This document shows positions 13,413-15,737 of a stretch of 15,737 bases of DNA, in pieces. Numbering within the stretch: the first letter of the stretch is position 1; each line of letters begins with the position of its first letter. The stretch comes from Candidatus Iainarchaeum sp. (lineage in GTDB: Archaea; Iainarchaeota; Iainarchaeia; Iainarchaeales; JAXPJC01): assembly GCA_018304445.1 (NCBI GenBank), contig JAGVWD010000005.1:1-15737 (forward strand). The letters run 5' to 3'. The notes under the pieces are model-generated. The model saw nothing but the letters and a program-made list of their open reading frames with translations. It was not told where the DNA came from and did not search any database. Position numbers and translations under genes: made by a program.

Positions 13413-14981
13413 CTACATGTATCCCAGCGCCTTCAGCCTCTGCTTCACCGCTTCCTCGTCCTGCGCGCTCAATTTCCCTTTTGCGCCTTCACCTTCAGTT
13501 TCATATTTTCTCTTTTTAATCTCTTTTTTATTTTCAAAAATTTCATCCAATACCTTTCCATCCATTCCCCCATCAATTGGCATATCGAGCATGTGCAGCA
13601 CAGTTGGCGCAACATCCTCAATTTTCGCGCCCGAAATTTCATTATTTCCTTTTATGCCTGCCCCGCTTGCTATGAAAATCCCATCCATTGCATGGCCTCC
13701 AGGAATGCGCCTGCGCAAAAACCAGGGAGTTTTGCTTATCAATTCATCAAGCGCGCTCCCGCCCATGTAATTCTCATTGTACAGGAACACAATGTCCGGG
13801 GTGCGGGATTCAAGGTATTTTCCCGAATACACTTCCTCCTTTCTGTAAATCTCCTTTACAATCGGCTCATTTGTTCTTGGATTCCGCGCATTCCTGAGCT
13901 CTGCAATAATTTTATTTCGCAATTCCTCATATTCATCCTTTTCCACAATTCCCAGGGGCTGCCTTCCCTTCAGATTGATTTCAATTCCGTCTGCCAGATA
14001 CATCGGAACGCGGTATGCCTTCGTATTGCCCCAATTGATTGAGGATGTTGAAAGCATTGCGCCTGAAATGCCTTCCTTCATTCCCTTCGGCATAATGCGC
14101 TTTACCGCATCCTTGAAGCTGCGCGCAAACTCAGTAAGCGCAACAACCCCCAAAAAAGTGAATTTCCCGACAATTTTTGCGATTTTCCCCTTTCCCTTTG
14201 CATCAAGCAGCCCAATCCCTTTCAGAAAATAATTCGTGTTGAAATTATACGGGGGAGTTTCTCCCGCGCCATGGTCGGACATTATCACAAAATCTGCATC
14301 CGGAAGCGCATCAATGATTTTCCCGATCATCCCATCCGCGGTTGTGTAAGCGCGCTCAATCGCGCCGTCATTTTTCCCCCAGTGCCAGTGCTCAATCCAG
14401 TCGATTTCGGAAAAAACAACGCACAGCAATTCGGGATTTATTTTTTCAATCGCATGCATCGTTATTTCAAATGTGTATTTTGAATCATAGTGCGGATTTC
14501 CCTGCAGTTTGAAATTTTTGTCTAGTTCAGCATTCAGTTCGGAGGGATAAGTGACAATTGCGCCCTTTGTTGGCGCAGGATATCCCGAAACCATTATCCC
14601 GTTTATTTTCCACGGGGGATAGGTGAGAGGCACCTTGATTGCGCACACCCTTTTATTTTCAGCGCTTAAAAAGTCAAATATTGTCGTTCCTTTAAAATCA
14701 GCTGAGCTGACAAACTCCTCATCATAGCAGGAATACTTCTGAAGATTGTATGTGCGGAAGTCAAAAACCCCATGATTTGCAGGGTTCTTCCCGGTCATGA
14801 AGGAAAGCCATGCGCACGCGGTTATGGGGGGGATAGTGGAGCGCAGCGCCCCGAAAGAGCCATTGCGCATCAGTTTTGCGATATTGGGCAGCTTATTCTG
14901 CGCAATTAAGGGCTTTATGAACCTGAAACTCGCGCCATCAAGTCCGATTATTGCAAGTTTTCTGCCCTCATTTCCCGGCAT
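13413..14981 (-). CDS. Type I phosphodiesterase/nucleotide pyrophosphatase (AP superfamily), full length
   Basis: This 522-residue hydrolase has a complete two-metal active site: Asp15 in IIGLDGASF, nucleophile Thr54 in PPITACAWLSFMTGK, Asp194 and His198 in SEIDWIEHWHWG, Asp236-His237 in MSDHG, and His430 in PGGHAMDGIFIASG. The fold continues to DVAPTVLHMLDMP, then a charged linker (about 483-510) and the tail VKQRLKALGYM. Archaeal proteins of this type are often found near surface-glycan genes, but the substrate is unknown. The ATG at 14981 is chosen because the conserved core begins eight residues later and a TATA-like box lies 20-32 bases upstream; an in-frame ATG at 15050 would swallow that promoter. 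It heads an operon with the DUF5680 gene and is a longer relative of the hydrolase in the sulfur operon. Confidence 0.9.
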   Translation of the reverse strand: MPGNEGRKLAIIGLDGASFRFIKPLIAQNKLPNIAKLMRNGSFGALRSTIPPITACAWLSFMTGKNPANHGVFDFRTYNLQKYSCYDEEFVSSADFKGTTIFDFLSAENKRVCAIKVPLTYPPWKINGIMVSGYPAPTKGAIVTYPSELNAELDKNFKLQGNPHYDSKYTFEITMHAIEKINPELLCVVFSEIDWIEHWHWGKNDGAIERAYTTADGMIGKIIDALPDADFVIMSDHGAGETPPYNFNTNYFLKGIGLLDAKGKGKIAKIVGKFTFLGVVALTEFARSFKDAVKRIMPKGMKEGISGAMLSTSSINWGNTKAYRVPMYLADGIEINLKGRQPLGIVEKDEYEELRNKIIAELRNARNPRTNEPIVKEIYRKEEVYSGKYLESRTPDIVFLYNENYMGGSALDELISKTPWFLRRRIPGGHAMDGIFIASGAGIKGNNEISGAKIEDVAPTVLHMLDMPIDGGMDGKVLDEIFENKKEIKKRKYETEGEGAKGKLSAQDEEAVKQRLKALGYM

Positions 14982-15000
14982 ATTACAATTAAATGCCACA

Positions 15001-15013
15001 ATTATTTTAATAA
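15001..15013 (-). promoter_or_regulatory. TATA-like box of the large phosphodiesterase gene
   Basis: On the minus strand an AT-rich block TTATTAAAATAAT lies 20-32 bases upstream of the ATG at 14981, matching a leaderless archaeal promoter. The gap 14982-15093 carries two divergent promoters. Confidence 0.5.
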
Positions 15014-15059
15014 TCCACCCAACTTGGAATTGCGCTAGTACAAAACTCAAAAATAAACC

Positions 15060-15068
15060 ATTTATAAT
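15060..15068 (+). promoter_or_regulatory. TATA-like box of the right-end radical SAM gene
   Basis: ATTTATAAT lies 26-34 bases upstream of the ATG at 15094, as expected for a leaderless start. No Shine-Dalgarno sequence is visible before that ATG. Confidence 0.55.
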
Positions 15069-15093
15069 GCATTTTAGGATACTATTATCTAAT

Positions 15094-15737
15094 ATGGATT
15101 CTGAAAAGGTGCTTCTTGTTTCCCCTGCGGGAAGGGCGGCCTCTCAGCGCCCCCCGTTCGCGCTGATGTGCATTGCCTCCTATCTGGAAAAGAATGCAAT
15201 TCCAACAGACATAATTGACATAAAGGGCTATGAGCCCAAGGAAAAAATAACCTCGGAAATCCTTTCGGAAATAAAAAAGCGCGATGCCGACATTATCGGA
15301 ACAACATGCCTCACAACTGAACTCAGGGAAATCCTTGAGCTGTGCAGGGAAATTAAAATCCTCAAGCCTGATGCGAAAATAATTGCGGGAGGAATACACC
15401 CTTCCCTGATTCCTGAAGAGCTTGTTTTCAGGAACAGCCCTGTGGATTTTGCGGTAATGGGCGAAGGGGAGCAGACCTTCCTTGAATTGGTTCAGGCAAT
15501 AAGGAAAGATTCAAATGTCGCAGGCGTAAAAGGAATTGCCTGGCACAAGAACAGCAGGCTTGCAAAAACCCCGGCGCGCCCCTACATTAAGGATCTGGAT
15601 TTGCTTCCATTCCCCGCATTTGACAAGATTGACATGAAGTTCTACACAAAGCCTGATTTTTACTGCATACGCGGAATTCCGATTGCGGGCTTTTACACCT
15701 ATACCTCGCGCGGCTGCCCCTACCGCTGCAGGTTCTG
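15094..15737 (+). CDS. B12-binding-domain radical SAM protein, N-terminal part (3' end outside window)
   Basis: The frame opens at ATG 15094 and runs off the window after 214 codons. The N-terminal region is a B12-binding-type domain: KVLLVSPAGRAASQRPPFALMCIASYLE, then DADIIGTTCLTTELREILELC, AKIIAGGIHPSLIPEEL and DFAVMGEGEQTFLELV. As in the gene at 3287-4726, no DxHxxG cobalamin-histidine motif is seen. The window ends inside the radical SAM cluster motif: GCPYRCRF followed by the first two bases (TG) of what is presumably the third cysteine codon. It is divergent from the large phosphodiesterase gene and has its own TATA-like box. Reaction unknown. It is the third radical SAM gene in the window and shares layout with the second. 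Confidence 0.88.
   Translation, partial: MDSEKVLLVSPAGRAASQRPPFALMCIASYLEKNAIPTDIIDIKGYEPKEKITSEILSEIKKRDADIIGTTCLTTELREILELCREIKILKPDAKIIAGGIHPSLIPEELVFRNSPVDFAVMGEGEQTFLELVQAIRKDSNVAGVKGIAWHKNSRLAKTPARPYIKDLDLLPFPAFDKIDMKFYTKPDFYCIRGIPIAGFYTYTSRGCPYRCRF

Noticed and set aside
13312..13770. 152-codon plus-strand frame with hydrophobic stretches
   Set aside because: It is antisense across two recognisable genes (DUF5680 and the phosphodiesterase); hydrophobicity comes from reversed charged codons.
13413..15050. Longer version of the large phosphodiesterase starting at ATG 15050, with a hydrophobic N-terminal stretch
   Set aside because: The extra 23 residues would cover the TATA-like box, precede the conserved metal-site strand unusually far, and have no recognisable signal-peptide structure; ATG 14981 fits the family better.
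15085..15399. 104-codon minus-strand frame at the right end
   Set aside because: It is antisense to the B12-binding domain of the right-end radical SAM gene and has no promoter or family support.

Overview
The window looks like a piece of an archaeal chromosome, probably from an uncultivated lineage of the DPANN kind. The lineage is a guess. The archaeal call rests on TATA-like boxes about 22-36 bases upstream of start codons, several of them apparently leaderless, on a GTPase of the EF-1alpha type, and on small ribbon-helix-helix (RHH) proteins. Coding density is very high: genes often overlap by 1-4 bases and no gap exceeds about 130 bases. I saw no RNA gene, CRISPR array, insertion sequence or origin.

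Left part, plus strand (1-8314). A broken-off radical SAM gene, a SAM-dependent methyltransferase and a DUF2079 membrane protein form one tight operon. After a short promoter gap comes a second run: a B12-binding-type radical SAM enzyme, a UDP-sugar dehydrogenase of the WbpA/WecC group, an inositol-monophosphatase-family phosphatase and a Wzx/MATE-like flippase. This suggests making and exporting an acidic (uronic acid) surface glycan, although no glycosyltransferase of ordinary type lies inside the window.

Middle part, minus strand (12098 down to 8311). A five-gene operon reads: RHH protein, CysN-like GTPase, a compact alkaline-phosphatase-superfamily hydrolase, a CysD-like PP-loop protein, and a TauE/SafE permease. 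It looks like sulfate (or sulfite) transport plus ATP-sulfurylase-type sulfate activation. Three things are odd: a hydrolase sits between the two sulfurylase subunit genes, the CysD-like protein carries the four cysteines of an iron-sulfur APS reductase, and the operon starts with an RHH gene preceded by a perfect 9-bp inverted repeat.

Right part. A PIN-domain protein (plus) and a second RHH protein (minus) run into each other tail to tail with a 48-base overlap. The second RHH gene has three TGATA repeats spaced exactly 10 bases apart over its start. Upstream lie a DUF5680 gene and a full-length AP-superfamily phosphodiesterase in one minus-strand operon. A divergent promoter region leads to another B12/radical SAM gene that runs off the window.

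The most striking cross-cutting signal is a near-identical C-terminal peptide, ending (R/D)L(K/R)ALGY(L/M), on three unrelated proteins here: the RHH protein, the CysD-like protein and the large phosphodiesterase.
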